A stretch of 64,000 bases of DNA from CAWFGS01 sp963815535 (lineage in GTDB: Bacteria > Pseudomonadota > Alphaproteobacteria > Sphingomonadales > Sphingomonadaceae), in the NCBI GenBank assembly GCA_963815535.1, contig CAWFGS010000001.1:186001-250000 (forward strand). Reading direction: 5' to 3'. A program made the translations under genes and the position numbers. The notes beneath the pieces were generated by a model. The model was not told the DNA's origin, made no database searches, and saw only the letters and a program-made list of their open reading frames with translations. Below, piece by piece: positions 29,493-38,392 of this stretch. Numbering within the stretch: position 1 is the first letter of the stretch; each line of letters opens with the position of its first letter.

Positions 29493-31088
29493 ATGACCCA
29501 ATCCGCCCAGAAACCCAAAGTGCTCATCTCCGACAAGATGGACCCCAACGCCGCGCGTATTTTCGAAGAGCGGGGCTGTGATGTCGATACGATTACCGGC
29601 CAGAGCCCCGATGAACTGAAAGCCATCATCGGCGATTATCACGGTCTCGCCATTCGGTCGTCCACCACGGTCACGCCCGATATTCTGGACGCGGCGACCA
29701 AGCTGAAAGTCATCGGGCGGGCCGGGATCGGCGTCGACAATGTCGATATCCCCTATGCCAGCGGGAAGGGTGTGGTGGTGATGAACACGCCGTTCGGCAA
29801 TTCGATCACCACCGCCGAACACGCTATCGCCATGATGTTCGCGCTGGCCCGACAACTGCCCGAAGCGAATGCCAGCACCCAAGCTGGCGAATGGGCGAAG
29901 AGCCGGTTCATGGGGGTCGAGGTGACGGCCAAGACGTTGGGCCTGATCGGGGCGGGCAATATCGGTTCCATCGTTGCGTCCCGCGCGCAAGGGCTGCGGA
30001 TGAAAGTCATCGCTTACGATCCGTTTCTGACGCCGGACCGGGCGGTGGAACTGGGGATCGAGAAAGTGGATCTTGCCACTTTGTTGGGCCGCGCGGACTT
30101 CGTGTCGCTGCACACGCCGCTGACCGATCAGACGCGCAATATACTGAGCCGGGAACGGCTGGAAAATGCCAAGCCCGGCATCCGCATCATAAACTGCGCG
30201 CGCGGCGGGCTGATCGACGAAGCCGCGCTGAAGGACGGCCTCGATAGCGGTCATATCGCAGGCGCCGCCCTGGATGTGTTCGCGCAAGAACCGGCGAAGG
30301 ACAATCCGCTTTTCGGCACACCGAATTTCATCTGCACCCCGCATCTGGGCGCATCCACGGACGAGGCGCAGGTCAACGTCGCGTTGCAGGTGGCCGAACA
30401 GTTGAGCGATTATCTGATCGATGGTGGCGTAACCAACGCGCTCAACATGCCCAGCCTCAGCGCGGAAGAAGCGCCCAAGCTGCGCCCGTACATGGAATTG
30501 GCGCAGAAACTGGGATCGCTGGTCGGGCAGCTGGCGCACGGCAATCTGCCCAAGATCAGCGTCGAGGTCGAAGGGGCGGCAGCGCAGCTCAATCCCAAGC
30601 CCATCACGGCGGCGGTTCTGGCGGGGCTGATGCAGCGATATTCGCAGAGCGTGAACATGGTCAACGCACCCTATCTCGCCAAGGAACGCGGCATGGAAGT
30701 GCGCGAGATCCGCAGCGAACGCGAAGGGGTCTATCAAACGCTGGTCCGCGTTACCGTGGCCACGGATCAGGGCGATCGGTCCGTGGCGGGCACGCTGTTC
30801 GGCAGCACCGCGCCGCGGCTGGTGGAAATATTCGGCGTCGGGATAGAGGCCGATCTGCACGGCGACATGCTGTATATCGTGAACGAGGACGCGCCCGGCT
30901 TCATCGGGCGGATCGGTTCGTTCCTGGGCGAACGGGGCATCAATATCGGCACGTTCCACCTCGGTCGCCGCGATGCGGGTGGGGAGGCGGTGCTGCTGCT
31001 ATCCGTAGATCAGCCGATCACGTCGGATGTCGTGGAAGCGGCCGGCGTGCTGGAGGGCGTGCGCGTGGTCAAGGCGCTCGCATTCTGA
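29493..31088 (+). CDS. serA: D-3-phosphoglycerate dehydrogenase
   Basis: First committed step of serine synthesis. An intact 531-residue enzyme of the long type: a substrate/NAD-binding part with the nucleotide motif GLIGAGNIGSIVASRAQG (about residues 150-167), catalytic stretch NCARGGLIDEAAL (Arg about 235), Glu in DVFAQEP and His in CTPHLGAST. The intervening ASB domain is at about 320-450 and the C-terminal ACT domain (about 455-531) binds serine for feedback control. It follows serC, 105 bases apart. No frameshift is seen. Confidence 0.96.
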   Translation: MTQSAQKPKVLISDKMDPNAARIFEERGCDVDTITGQSPDELKAIIGDYHGLAIRSSTTVTPDILDAATKLKVIGRAGIGVDNVDIPYASGKGVVVMNTPFGNSITTAEHAIAMMFALARQLPEANASTQAGEWAKSRFMGVEVTAKTLGLIGAGNIGSIVASRAQGLRMKVIAYDPFLTPDRAVELGIEKVDLATLLGRADFVSLHTPLTDQTRNILSRERLENAKPGIRIINCARGGLIDEAALKDGLDSGHIAGAALDVFAQEPAKDNPLFGTPNFICTPHLGASTDEAQVNVALQVAEQLSDYLIDGGVTNALNMPSLSAEEAPKLRPYMELAQKLGSLVGQLAHGNLPKISVEVEGAAAQLNPKPITAAVLAGLMQRYSQSVNMVNAPYLAKERGMEVREIRSEREGVYQTLVRVTVATDQGDRSVAGTLFGSTAPRLVEIFGVGIEADLHGDMLYIVNEDAPGFIGRIGSFLGERGINIGTFHLGRRDAGGEAVLLLSVDQPITSDVVEAAGVLEGVRVVKALAF

Positions 31089-31112
31089 CGTGGCGACGTT
31101 AAAGGGCGCTTC

Positions 31113-32231
31113 ATGACCGATACGATCACAAATTTGCTGCCGGAGGGGTTGGCCGACCGCCTGCCCGCAGAAGCGGCGAAGGTCACCACCGCCATGCGCG
31201 CCGTGCTGGAAGTGATGGATGGCCACGGTTACGACCGGGTCAGCCCACCCTTGATGGAGTTCGAAGAATCGCTGGCCGCACGGATGAGCGGTTCGGGCAC
31301 GCGCGCGTCGTTCCGGTTCGTCGATCCCGCATCGCTTCGAATGCTGGCCCTGCGATCCGATATCACGCCCCAGATCGGGCGGATCGCGGCCACTGCGCTG
31401 GCAAGCCAAGCGCGCCCGTTGCGGTTGTGCTATTCCGGCGAAGTTGCGGCCATTCACGCCGATCAGCTGGACCCGGCGCGCCAGCGCATTCAAACCGGCG
31501 CGGAACTGATCGGCAGCGATACCGTGGCTGCGGCGTGTGAAATCGTAACGCTGGCGCTGGAAGCGGTGCGGGCCGCAGGGGCGACCGGCGTGTCGGTCGA
31601 TTTCACGTTGCCCGACCTGATCGACGTTCTGGCATCGTCCAGCCTACCATTGTCGGGCGCACAGATGGCGGATGTACGCCGGGAACTGGATACCAAGGAT
31701 GCCGGCGGGCTGAAACAGGCGGGGGGCGAAGCCTATCTCCCGCTTCTTTATGCGACAGGCGAGTTCGACGATGCGCTTGCGAAACTGGCCGCATTCGATG
31801 CAGGTGGCGATCTTGCGAGCCGGATCGATGGTTTGCAGCGGATTGCGGATCGGGTCGGCGGGGATGCGCGGGTCACGTTGGATCCGACCGAGCGCCACGG
31901 GTTCGAATATCAAAGCTGGTTCGGTTTCACGATCTATGCAGACGGCGTTCGCGGCGCGCTGGGCCGGGGGGGAACGTACTCCATTCCGACCGGGGAAGGC
32001 CGCGCCGAAACCGCGACCGGATTTTCTCTGTTCATGGACGGTCTGGTGTACGCGTCACAGCCAGACACTGCGCGCGACACTGTGTTTGTGCCGATCGACC
32101 ACGATCGCGCTGCCGCCGCCCGATTTCGGGCGATCGGTTGGAGAACCGTCGCCGCACTGACCGCGCAAGACGATGCGAGAACGCTGGGTGCGACGCATCG
32201 CCTGGATGGGCAGGATGTTATCGCGCTTTAG
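31113..32231 (+). CDS. hisZ: ATP phosphoribosyltransferase regulatory subunit
   Basis: A 372-residue HisRS-like paralogue needed by the short form of HisG in the first step of histidine synthesis. Class-II synthetase-like blocks are present: GYDRVSPPLMEFEESL, RMLALRSDITPQIGRIAA and LRLCYSGEVAA (motif 2 region). The C-terminal anticodon-binding domain of true HisRS is absent, which separates HisZ from HisS. Its stop overlaps the convergent aldo/keto reductase stop by 4 bases. Confidence 0.9.
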   Translation: MTDTITNLLPEGLADRLPAEAAKVTTAMRAVLEVMDGHGYDRVSPPLMEFEESLAARMSGSGTRASFRFVDPASLRMLALRSDITPQIGRIAATALASQARPLRLCYSGEVAAIHADQLDPARQRIQTGAELIGSDTVAAACEIVTLALEAVRAAGATGVSVDFTLPDLIDVLASSSLPLSGAQMADVRRELDTKDAGGLKQAGGEAYLPLLYATGEFDDALAKLAAFDAGGDLASRIDGLQRIADRVGGDARVTLDPTERHGFEYQSWFGFTIYADGVRGALGRGGTYSIPTGEGRAETATGFSLFMDGLVYASQPDTARDTVFVPIDHDRAAAARFRAIGWRTVAALTAQDDARTLGATHRLDGQDVIAL

Positions 32232-33055
32232 CCTTCGAATTTGGACGGGTCCGGGCCGATCCTGCCATCCGCATCGTCCAGATCGTCGATCCGTTTCATC
32301 TGTGCATCCGTCAGTTCGAAATCGAGCGCGGTGAAATTCGCGGTAATGTGGTCTTCGCTCGATGCTTTGGGGATCGGGCACAGACCGCACTGTATATGCC
32401 AGCGCAGAATGACCGCCGCTGCCGCTTGCCCGGTTTCCTTCGCGATAGCTTCGATAATGGTGTTCGTCAGACCTTCGCCCTGACCCAAGGGCGACCAACT
32501 TTGCGTTGCAATACCCATCTCTCCATGCAGTTTTCGCAACTCGCGCTGCTGGAACGTCGGATGCAATTCGATCTGGTTCAGCGCCGGAACCACGCCGGTT
32601 TCGTCTTTCAACCGCTGCAGATCCTCGGCGCGAAAATTGCTGACTCCGATCGATTTCGCGCGGCCTTCTTCGCGCAATTCGATCATCGCTTTCCAGGTTT
32701 CGACGAACCGATCCTGCTTCGGGCAGGGCCAGTGGATCAGCAGCATATCGACGTGATCGCGGTCCAGCCGGTCCAAACATTTGTCGAACGCCTTTTTCGT
32801 GCGATCGAACCCCTGGCTTTCGTTCCAGATCTTCGTCTGCAGGAAGATATCGCTCCATTCGCCGATGCCTTTGCCGACGCCGGCTTCGTTTTTGTAAATG
32901 GCCGCCGTGTCGATCAGCCAATAGCCCGCATCGATGGCGGTGGAGACGATGCTTTCGGCATTCTCGTCGGCAATTTGCCATGTGCCGAAACCCAATTGCG
33001 GCATCTGGCGATCGTCGTTGAGAGTCAGGAGCGGATAGTTGGTGCGTTCTGTCAT
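32228..33055 (-). CDS. Aldo/keto reductase
   Basis: An intact 275-residue (beta/alpha)8 NADPH-dependent oxidoreductase. The catalytic tetrad is visible: Asp in WLIDTAAIYKNE (with Tyr in the same block), Lys in FLQTKIWNE, and His in LLIHWPCP. The cofactor-site stretch IPKASSEDHI is near the C-terminus. It resembles 2,5-diketo-gluconic acid reductases in overall pattern; the physiological substrate is unknown. It is divergent from purA with a 160-base gap that holds repeats. Confidence 0.9.
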   Translation of the reverse strand: MTERTNYPLLTLNDDRQMPQLGFGTWQIADENAESIVSTAIDAGYWLIDTAAIYKNEAGVGKGIGEWSDIFLQTKIWNESQGFDRTKKAFDKCLDRLDRDHVDMLLIHWPCPKQDRFVETWKAMIELREEGRAKSIGVSNFRAEDLQRLKDETGVVPALNQIELHPTFQQRELRKLHGEMGIATQSWSPLGQGEGLTNTIIEAIAKETGQAAAAVILRWHIQCGLCPIPKASSEDHITANFTALDFELTDAQMKRIDDLDDADGRIGPDPSKFEG

Positions 33056-33092
33056 ACTGTGCTTACGGGCAGAGCGCGCATGGGTTCCGGGC

Positions 33093-33185
33093 GGGCGGTT
33101 CCGAGGGGGCGGTTCCAAGGGGCGGCCCCGACGGCGCTGTCGGTCCGCTTGAACTTGCGCGCCGCGCGGCCTACTGCGCGCGGCG
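33093..33185. repeat. 14-bp tandem repeat and strong hairpin upstream of purA
   Basis: GGGCGGTTCCGAGG (33093-33106) is followed at once by GGGCGGTTCCAAGG (33107-33120) and a decayed third copy to 33134. Then a perfect 9-bp stem, CGCCGCGCG (33160-33168) with CGCGCGGCG (33177-33185) and an 8-base loop, ends 30 bases before the purA start. The region lies between divergent genes and so must contain both promoters. Confidence 0.55.
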
Positions 33186-33215
33186 GCACTCTGCCTGTTT
33201 GCGAAGGAATTACGA

Positions 33216-34505
33216 TTGGCCAATGTGACCGTGATCGGCGCCCAATGGGGGGACGAGGGCAAGGGCAAGATCGTGGATTGGCTGGCCAGCCGCGCCGACG
33301 CCGTCGTCAGGTTTCAGGGTGGGCACAATGCCGGACATACGCTGGTCATCGATGGGAAGGTGTTCAAACTGTCCCTGCTGCCCAGCGGGATCGTGTCGGG
33401 CACACTCAGCATCGTGGGCAATGGCGTGGTGTTGGACCCATGGGCGCTGCGGGACGAGGTCGCCAAGTTGGAGGGGCAGGGCGTCACCATCACGGACGAC
33501 AATTTCGCGATTGCGGACAATTGCGCGCTGATCCTGCCGCTGCATCGCGATCTGGACGGTTTGCGCGAAACGGCGGCGGGTTCGGGCAAGATCGGGACCA
33601 CCGGGCGGGGCATCGGCCCGGCTTACGAGGACAAGGTCGGCCGCCGTGCGATCCGTGTGTGCGATTTGGCCCATCTTGACGCGCTGGAGCCGCAGCTGGA
33701 CCGGCTATGCGCCCATCACGATGCCCTGCGCGCAGGGTTCGATCGTCCCCCGGTCGACCGCGCGGCGTTGCTGGACGAATTGCGCGAAATCGCCCCGTTC
33801 GTGCTGCGGTTCGCGCAGCCGGTGTGGAAACGGTTGAAGAAGGTCCGCAAGGCGGGCGCGAAAATCCTGTTCGAAGGGGCGCAGGGCGTGCTGCTGGATG
33901 TCGATCACGGGACATATCCCTTCGTCACCAGTTCCAACACGGTCAGCGGCACGGCGGCAAGCGGGTCCGGCCTTGGCCCCAACTCGACGGGCTTCGTGCT
34001 CGGTATCGTGAAGGCTTACACCACTCGCGTCGGTAGCGGGCCTTTCCCGACCGAACTGGAAGACGAAATCGGCCAGACTTTGGGCGAAAAGGGCCACGAA
34101 TTCGGCGTCGTCACCGGACGCAAGCGGCGGGTCGGCTGGTTCGATGCGGTTATCGTGCGGCAAAGTTGCAGCATTTCGGGCGTTACCGGCATTGCGCTTA
34201 CCAAGATCGACGTGCTCGACGGGTTCGATGTCGTTAAAATCTGCACCGGCTATCGCCTGCGCGGCAAGATCCTCGATTACCTGCCCGCCCATGCCGCCGA
34301 TCAGGCGGCGGTCGAGCCGATCTATGAAGAGATGGAAGGCTGGAACGGAACCACCGCCGGCGCGCGCAGCTATGCCGATCTGCCCGCTAATGCGATCAAA
34401 TATATCCAGCGGGTGCAGGAATTGATCGAAACCCCTGTGGCGCTGGTCTCGACCAGCCCGGAACGCGACGACACCATCCTCGTCCGCGATCCGTTCATGG
34501 ATTGA
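33216..34505 (+). CDS. purA: Adenylosuccinate synthetase
   Basis: Makes adenylosuccinate from IMP, aspartate and GTP in AMP synthesis. An intact 429 residues. The N-terminal signature VIGAQWGDEGKGKIVDWLA contains the catalytic Asp and P-loop-like glycines; HNAGHTLVIDGK has the catalytic His; GRGIGPAYEDKVGRRAIR and FEGAQGVLLDVDHGTYPFVT follow. The start is TTG 33216, supported by AAGGA 9 bases upstream and by the family N-terminus. Confidence 0.96.
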   Translation: MANVTVIGAQWGDEGKGKIVDWLASRADAVVRFQGGHNAGHTLVIDGKVFKLSLLPSGIVSGTLSIVGNGVVLDPWALRDEVAKLEGQGVTITDDNFAIADNCALILPLHRDLDGLRETAAGSGKIGTTGRGIGPAYEDKVGRRAIRVCDLAHLDALEPQLDRLCAHHDALRAGFDRPPVDRAALLDELREIAPFVLRFAQPVWKRLKKVRKAGAKILFEGAQGVLLDVDHGTYPFVTSSNTVSGTAASGSGLGPNSTGFVLGIVKAYTTRVGSGPFPTELEDEIGQTLGEKGHEFGVVTGRKRRVGWFDAVIVRQSCSISGVTGIALTKIDVLDGFDVVKICTGYRLRGKILDYLPAHAADQAAVEPIYEEMEGWNGTTAGARSYADLPANAIKYIQRVQELIETPVALVSTSPERDDTILVRDPFMD

Positions 34506-34512
34506 TGGGGCA

Positions 34513-35048
34513 ATGGCCAAACGGTACGCCATCGCAGCGATCTTCGCGCTGACCGCTTGCGCCCCGGTTGCGACGCCGACCGCTTCCGTCGAAATTCCCG
34601 CTGCCGCCGCTCCAATGAATATTCCGCCGCACCGGTCGATTATGTGCTGGTGGACAAGTCGGATCGAATGCTGACCCTTTACACCGATGGGAAGGCGGTT
34701 CGCCGGTACACCGGTCTGCAATTCGGCGATGCGCCGATGGGGCACAAACAGTTCGAGGGGGACGAGCGCACGCCGGAAGGGCTTTATACGATCGATACTC
34801 GCAATCCCGACAGCGCATTTCACCTGAGCCTGCGCGTATCCTATCCCAATTGGGCCGATGTTCGTCATGCAGAAGCGCAGGGTCGCTCGCCCGGCGGCGA
34901 TATTTTCCTGCACGGTCAGCCCAATGGCATGGCGAGCGGGCGGATGCGCGGCGACTGGACGGATGGCTGCATCGCGCTAACCAATGCGGAAATGGAGGAG
35001 TTGTGGCAATTCATCGCCGACGGAACGCCGATCAGAATACAGCCGTGA
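34513..35048 (+). CDS. L,D-transpeptidase (YkuD) lipoprotein (frameshifted)
   Basis: Starts at ATG 34513 with a short lipoprotein signal (lipobox LTAC, Cys about residue 16). A shift near 34635 joins the linker to the YkuD domain (VDYVLVDKSDRMLTLY). The catalytic segment is GDIFLHGQPNG followed by DWTDGCIALTNAEMEELW, with the nucleophilic Cys in DGCIAL. Such enzymes form 3-3 cross-links in peptidoglycan or attach lipoproteins. It lies 7 bases after purA, so may share its transcript. Confidence 0.85.
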
Positions 35049-35116
35049 CATCGGGGCGATTGGGGTTGACGGTGTAGCCCGATGTTCCCATCCTGTTCCA
35101 ACAGGGGGGCGATTCG

Positions 35117-36092
35117 ATGCAGTTGGGATTTTCCCACGAACAGGACCGCGAGACGTCATCCGATGTCGGCATGGGTGCGGGTGCGATTACATTGTTCGTG
35201 GAGAGCGCTGCGCTGCGATTGGAGTTGATCGAAGATGCGTCGGCGTTGGGCCTTCGTGTCGTGATGGACGGCACGCCGAACGATCTGGTGTCTGCAGACG
35301 CGGCCCGGTTCGGCCACGTCGTGTTCGTGGAATGTATGGAGCCCGATGCAGCGCAACTGGCCGCTCTGACGAGGGCGCAGCGGGTGGCGAGAGCGGAAAC
35401 GCGCTTCGTGGTGTTGACTGGTCTCGCGGCGTTGGACGTCACGTTCGGTGCGATCGATCCTGCCAAAACGCAAGTGCTGGTCGGCCCGACGCATGGCGAT
35501 CGTCTGATCGCGCTGGGTGCATCCTTGGTGGGTGTGAACGACAACCGTTTGCGCGAACTGTCGCAGGACGACCGGCTGACTTTGTTGCGCCTGACCGAAC
35601 AGATGGGCGAGATTTCGCGTACGGTCGAAACCCTGTCCGGGTAAATTCGACGCGGGGCCGAATGCGGGTGGCGGGGGTGCGTTCCGCTTCGAAGCGAAAA
35701 GAACCGGTTTCAACGGCGCGCAGGACGCGGGGTCGGACGCGCATATTCGCAAGACGCGCACCCCGCTGCCCGATCCACGCCGCATCCGGGCGATCATCGA
35801 ACAGCGCCGTCTGCGGGCGAAGTTTTTCGATGCCGAACTGTTCGCCGATCCGGCCTGGGACATTCTGCTGGACCTGACCGCCGCGCGTGCGGAACATACC
35901 CGCGTTTCGGTAACGTCCTTGTGCATTGCCGCCGCCGTTCCGCCAACGACGGCGCTGCGCTGGATCGGCACGATGACCGAAACCGGCCTGCTGCAACGGT
36001 TGGAGGACGATGCGGACAAGCGCCGCGCCTTCATCGGGCTGACGGACAAGGCGGCGGACGCGATGGCGCGTTATTTCGCAGCTTTGGATTAG
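35117..36092 (+). CDS. Winged-helix regulator with a receiver-like N-terminal domain (frameshifted)
   Basis: The first 175 residues form an alpha/beta domain shaped like a response-regulator receiver (ITLFVESAALRLELIEDASA; HVVFVECMEPDAAQL; FVVLTGLAALDV), but no clear phosphorylatable Asp sits at the expected strand end. One shift at about 35640 leads into a Gly-rich linker and a MarR-like winged helix (LLDLTAARAEHTRVSVTSLC; ALRWIGTMTETGLLQRL; GLTDKAADAMARYF). No start codon precedes the second half, so one protein of about 325 residues is likely. The stop TAG overlaps the convergent Met8 stop. Confidence 0.65.
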
Positions 36093-36883
36093 GCGGGCTG
36101 CTGGCTGGGACGTCGCAGGATCAGCGTCAGCCCGGCATCCTCGTCGCGATGATCCGGCAGCGGCAATTCGCGGCGCAGGGCATCGGCGCGCGACCGGTCG
36201 AGAATAGCGGACGGGATGCCGCTATCGTGGAATATCGTATCCGCCGTGCCCAGCCAACGCGCCTGTCGCAAAGTCAGATCTTCGGGATCGTCGCTGATGA
36301 GGTCGATCGCAATCGTGCGCCCTTCGGCGGTTTCGGCATCCCCGGCCAGCCAGTCATCGAACCGATCCACCGATGAGGCGTTCAGCGGATCGAGCATGCC
36401 GCCCTGCACCAACGCCGCATCGATCGCGCGGCGGCGGTCGTCGCCATCGGGATAGGCCGCGCGAATGCGGTCGCGGGCATCGGCGAATTTCTGCGTCAAC
36501 TTGCCGAGATCGGCGGGCAGCAGCCGCTCCAACCGCAACCGCAACTGTTTCGCCAGACCCGCCGATGCGCCCGACGTGCCGATGGCGATCAGCACCGGAT
36601 CGCGATCGAGTATGCTGGGCGTGGTGAACTCGCACAGTTCGGGGCGGTCAGCGACGTTCACCAGCAGCCCCAACGCGCCGAGCCGTTCGGCGGCAGCTTC
36701 CGCTGCGTGGGGATCGTCCAGCGCGATGAAAGCGAGCTTTGCCAAATGCGCCTTGTCCTCTCCGCACGGAATGCCGCCCGCACGCGTCACCAACCGCGCC
36801 TTCGCCTCGCCCATCGTCCCTTCGGCCAGCACGACGACATGTTGGCCCGCGATACGGTGGAGGAGGGGCAGTGATCGCAGCAT
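36089..36883 (-). CDS. Siroheme synthase N-terminal (Met8/CysG-N) protein
   Basis: An intact 264 residues resembling the precorrin-2 dehydrogenase/sirohydrochlorin ferrochelatase part of CysG. The N-terminal Rossmann fold (HVVVLAEGTMGEAKARLVTR), LVNVADRPELCEFTTPSIL and the family stretch IAIGTSGASAGLAKQLRLRLE are present. The C-terminal 80 residues after the dimerisation part carry an extra segment with a truncated methyltransferase-like look. It would complete siroheme synthesis together with CobA at 12.5 kb. It lies 3 bases downstream of the lysA stop's far side, in the argH-lptM-lysA direction. Confidence 0.82.
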   Translation of the reverse strand: MLRSLPLLHRIAGQHVVVLAEGTMGEAKARLVTRAGGIPCGEDKAHLAKLAFIALDDPHAAEAAAERLGALGLLVNVADRPELCEFTTPSILDRDPVLIAIGTSGASAGLAKQLRLRLERLLPADLGKLTQKFADARDRIRAAYPDGDDRRRAIDAALVQGGMLDPLNASSVDRFDDWLAGDAETAEGRTIAIDLISDDPEDLTLRQARWLGTADTIFHDSGIPSAILDRSRADALRRELPLPDHRDEDAGLTLILRRPSQQPA

Positions 36884-36886
36884 GGA

Positions 36887-38144
36887 TTACAGCCAGTCCG
36901 GCACTTTTTCCGCCGCCATGATCTGGGCCGCTTCCAGCCGGTCCGCGACGATGGTGAACCGGTCCCCGCTGACGAGAACTTCCGGTACGAAACCCCGGCT
37001 GTTGTAACTGGACGCCATCGTCGCGCCATACGCCCCGGCGGTACGAAAAACCGCGAGATCGTCGCCGCGCACCCGGTCCGTCTCGCGGCCCATCGCGAAT
37101 GTATCGCCGGTTTCGCAGATCGGCCCGACGATATTGACCGTGTCGCGCCCGCCGTCGGGGGCAACCGCCGCGAAATCGTGCCATGCCCCATACATGGCCG
37201 GGCGCGCCAGATCGTTCATGGCGGCGTCGACGATTACGAAAGGGTGGTTCAGGCCCCGCTTCACCCGGATCACGCGCGTCAACAAAACGCCCGCATTGCC
37301 GGCAATGACGCGGCCCGGTTCGAACATAAGCTGCACGTTCCAATCGGCGGTGATGCGCGCAACCATCGCGCCGTAATCCGCCGGAGTGGGCGGGTGTTCG
37401 CCCGCGCGATAGGGAACGCCCAGCCCGCCGCCAAGATCGACATGGGTGATGGTTTGCCCTTGCGCGCGCAAGGTGGCGACCAGCGCGCCAACCTTCGCAA
37501 ACGCGTTTTCGAGCGGCGCCAGGTCACTCAACTGGCTGCCGATATGCACCGCGATGCCGCGCATATTCAGCCCTGGCAGGCTGTCGAGCCGCGCAAAAAT
37601 CGCGGCGGCATCGCCGATCGGCACACCGAACTTGTTGTCCGCCTTCCCTGTCGAAATCTTGTCGTGAGTGCCGGCATCGACATCTGGATTGATACGAAGC
37701 GCGCAGGGTGCGTCCATGCCCCGCGCCGCCGCGATCGCTGCCAGTTCCGCGCCCTCTTCTTCCGATTCCAGATTGAACTGGCCGATCTGGGCATCCAGCG
37801 CATCGCCCAATTCGCGCGCGGTCTTGCCTACGCCGGAGAACACGATTTTGGCGGGCGCGATGTCCGCCGCCAATGCGCGCCGCATTTCCCCGCCCGACAC
37901 CACATCCGCGCCATAGCCCTTGCCGCTGCAGGACCTTCAAAACGGCAAGGTTCGGATTGGCTTTCACGGCGAAAGCGATCCACGGGTCTTTCACGCCCGA
38001 AAGCCCATCGCGGAAAACCTGTGCGTGCCGTTCCAGCGTGGCTTGCGAATAGACGTAAACCGGCGTGCCGACCGCATCCGCAATGGCGGGCAGGGCGACA
38101 TTCTCGGCATGCATCACGCCGTTATCGAGCCGGAAATGATCCAT
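36887..38144 (-). CDS. lysA: Diaminopimelate decarboxylase (frameshifted)
   Basis: PLP enzyme of the last lysine step. Starts MDHFRLDNGVMHAEN at 38144; the PLP lysine is in FAVKANPN (about residue 58). A shift near 37915 follows, then GEMRRALAADI, HIGSQLSDLAPLENAF, THVDLGGGLGVPYR and FEPGRVIAGNAGVLL. The active-site cysteine region is VNIVGPICETGDTFA. Normal length (about 418 residues) after repair. The start overlaps the lptM-like stop (TGATG). Confidence 0.93.
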
Positions 38145-38392
38145 CAGGCTTCCGGTGGCAGATCGTAGGGATCGTCGGCGCGTTCTTCCGATCGGCGGCG
38201 CAGTTCCACATTGCGTTCCGGCGCGGCCTGCGGGTCCAGTTCCAGCAGTTCGGTGGCGTCCGGGCGAACTTGCGAACCGAATGCGGCGGGCGGCAGTTCG
38301 CTGCCCGGCGCGGGTTTCAAATCGCTACGCTGCGCGCATGCGGACAGAGCGAGCGCGCCTGCCCCAATCAGGATGGTTTTGCCAGGCGTCAT
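38144..38392 (-). CDS. lptM: Small lipoprotein, LptM-like
   Basis: An 82-residue protein with a classic lipoprotein signal: MTPGKTILIGAGALALSAC, acylated Cys at residue 19. A short acidic, Pro-rich tail follows. Small lipoproteins in the argH-lysA/dapF neighbourhood are annotated LptM (YifL), which in E. coli assists maturation of the LptD/LptE export complex; the assignment here rests on size, lipobox and location. It overlaps argH upstream (ATGA) and lysA downstream (TGATG). Confidence 0.65.
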   Translation of the reverse strand: MTPGKTILIGAGALALSACAQRSDLKPAPGSELPPAAFGSQVRPDATELLELDPQAAPERNVELRRRSEERADDPYDLPPEA

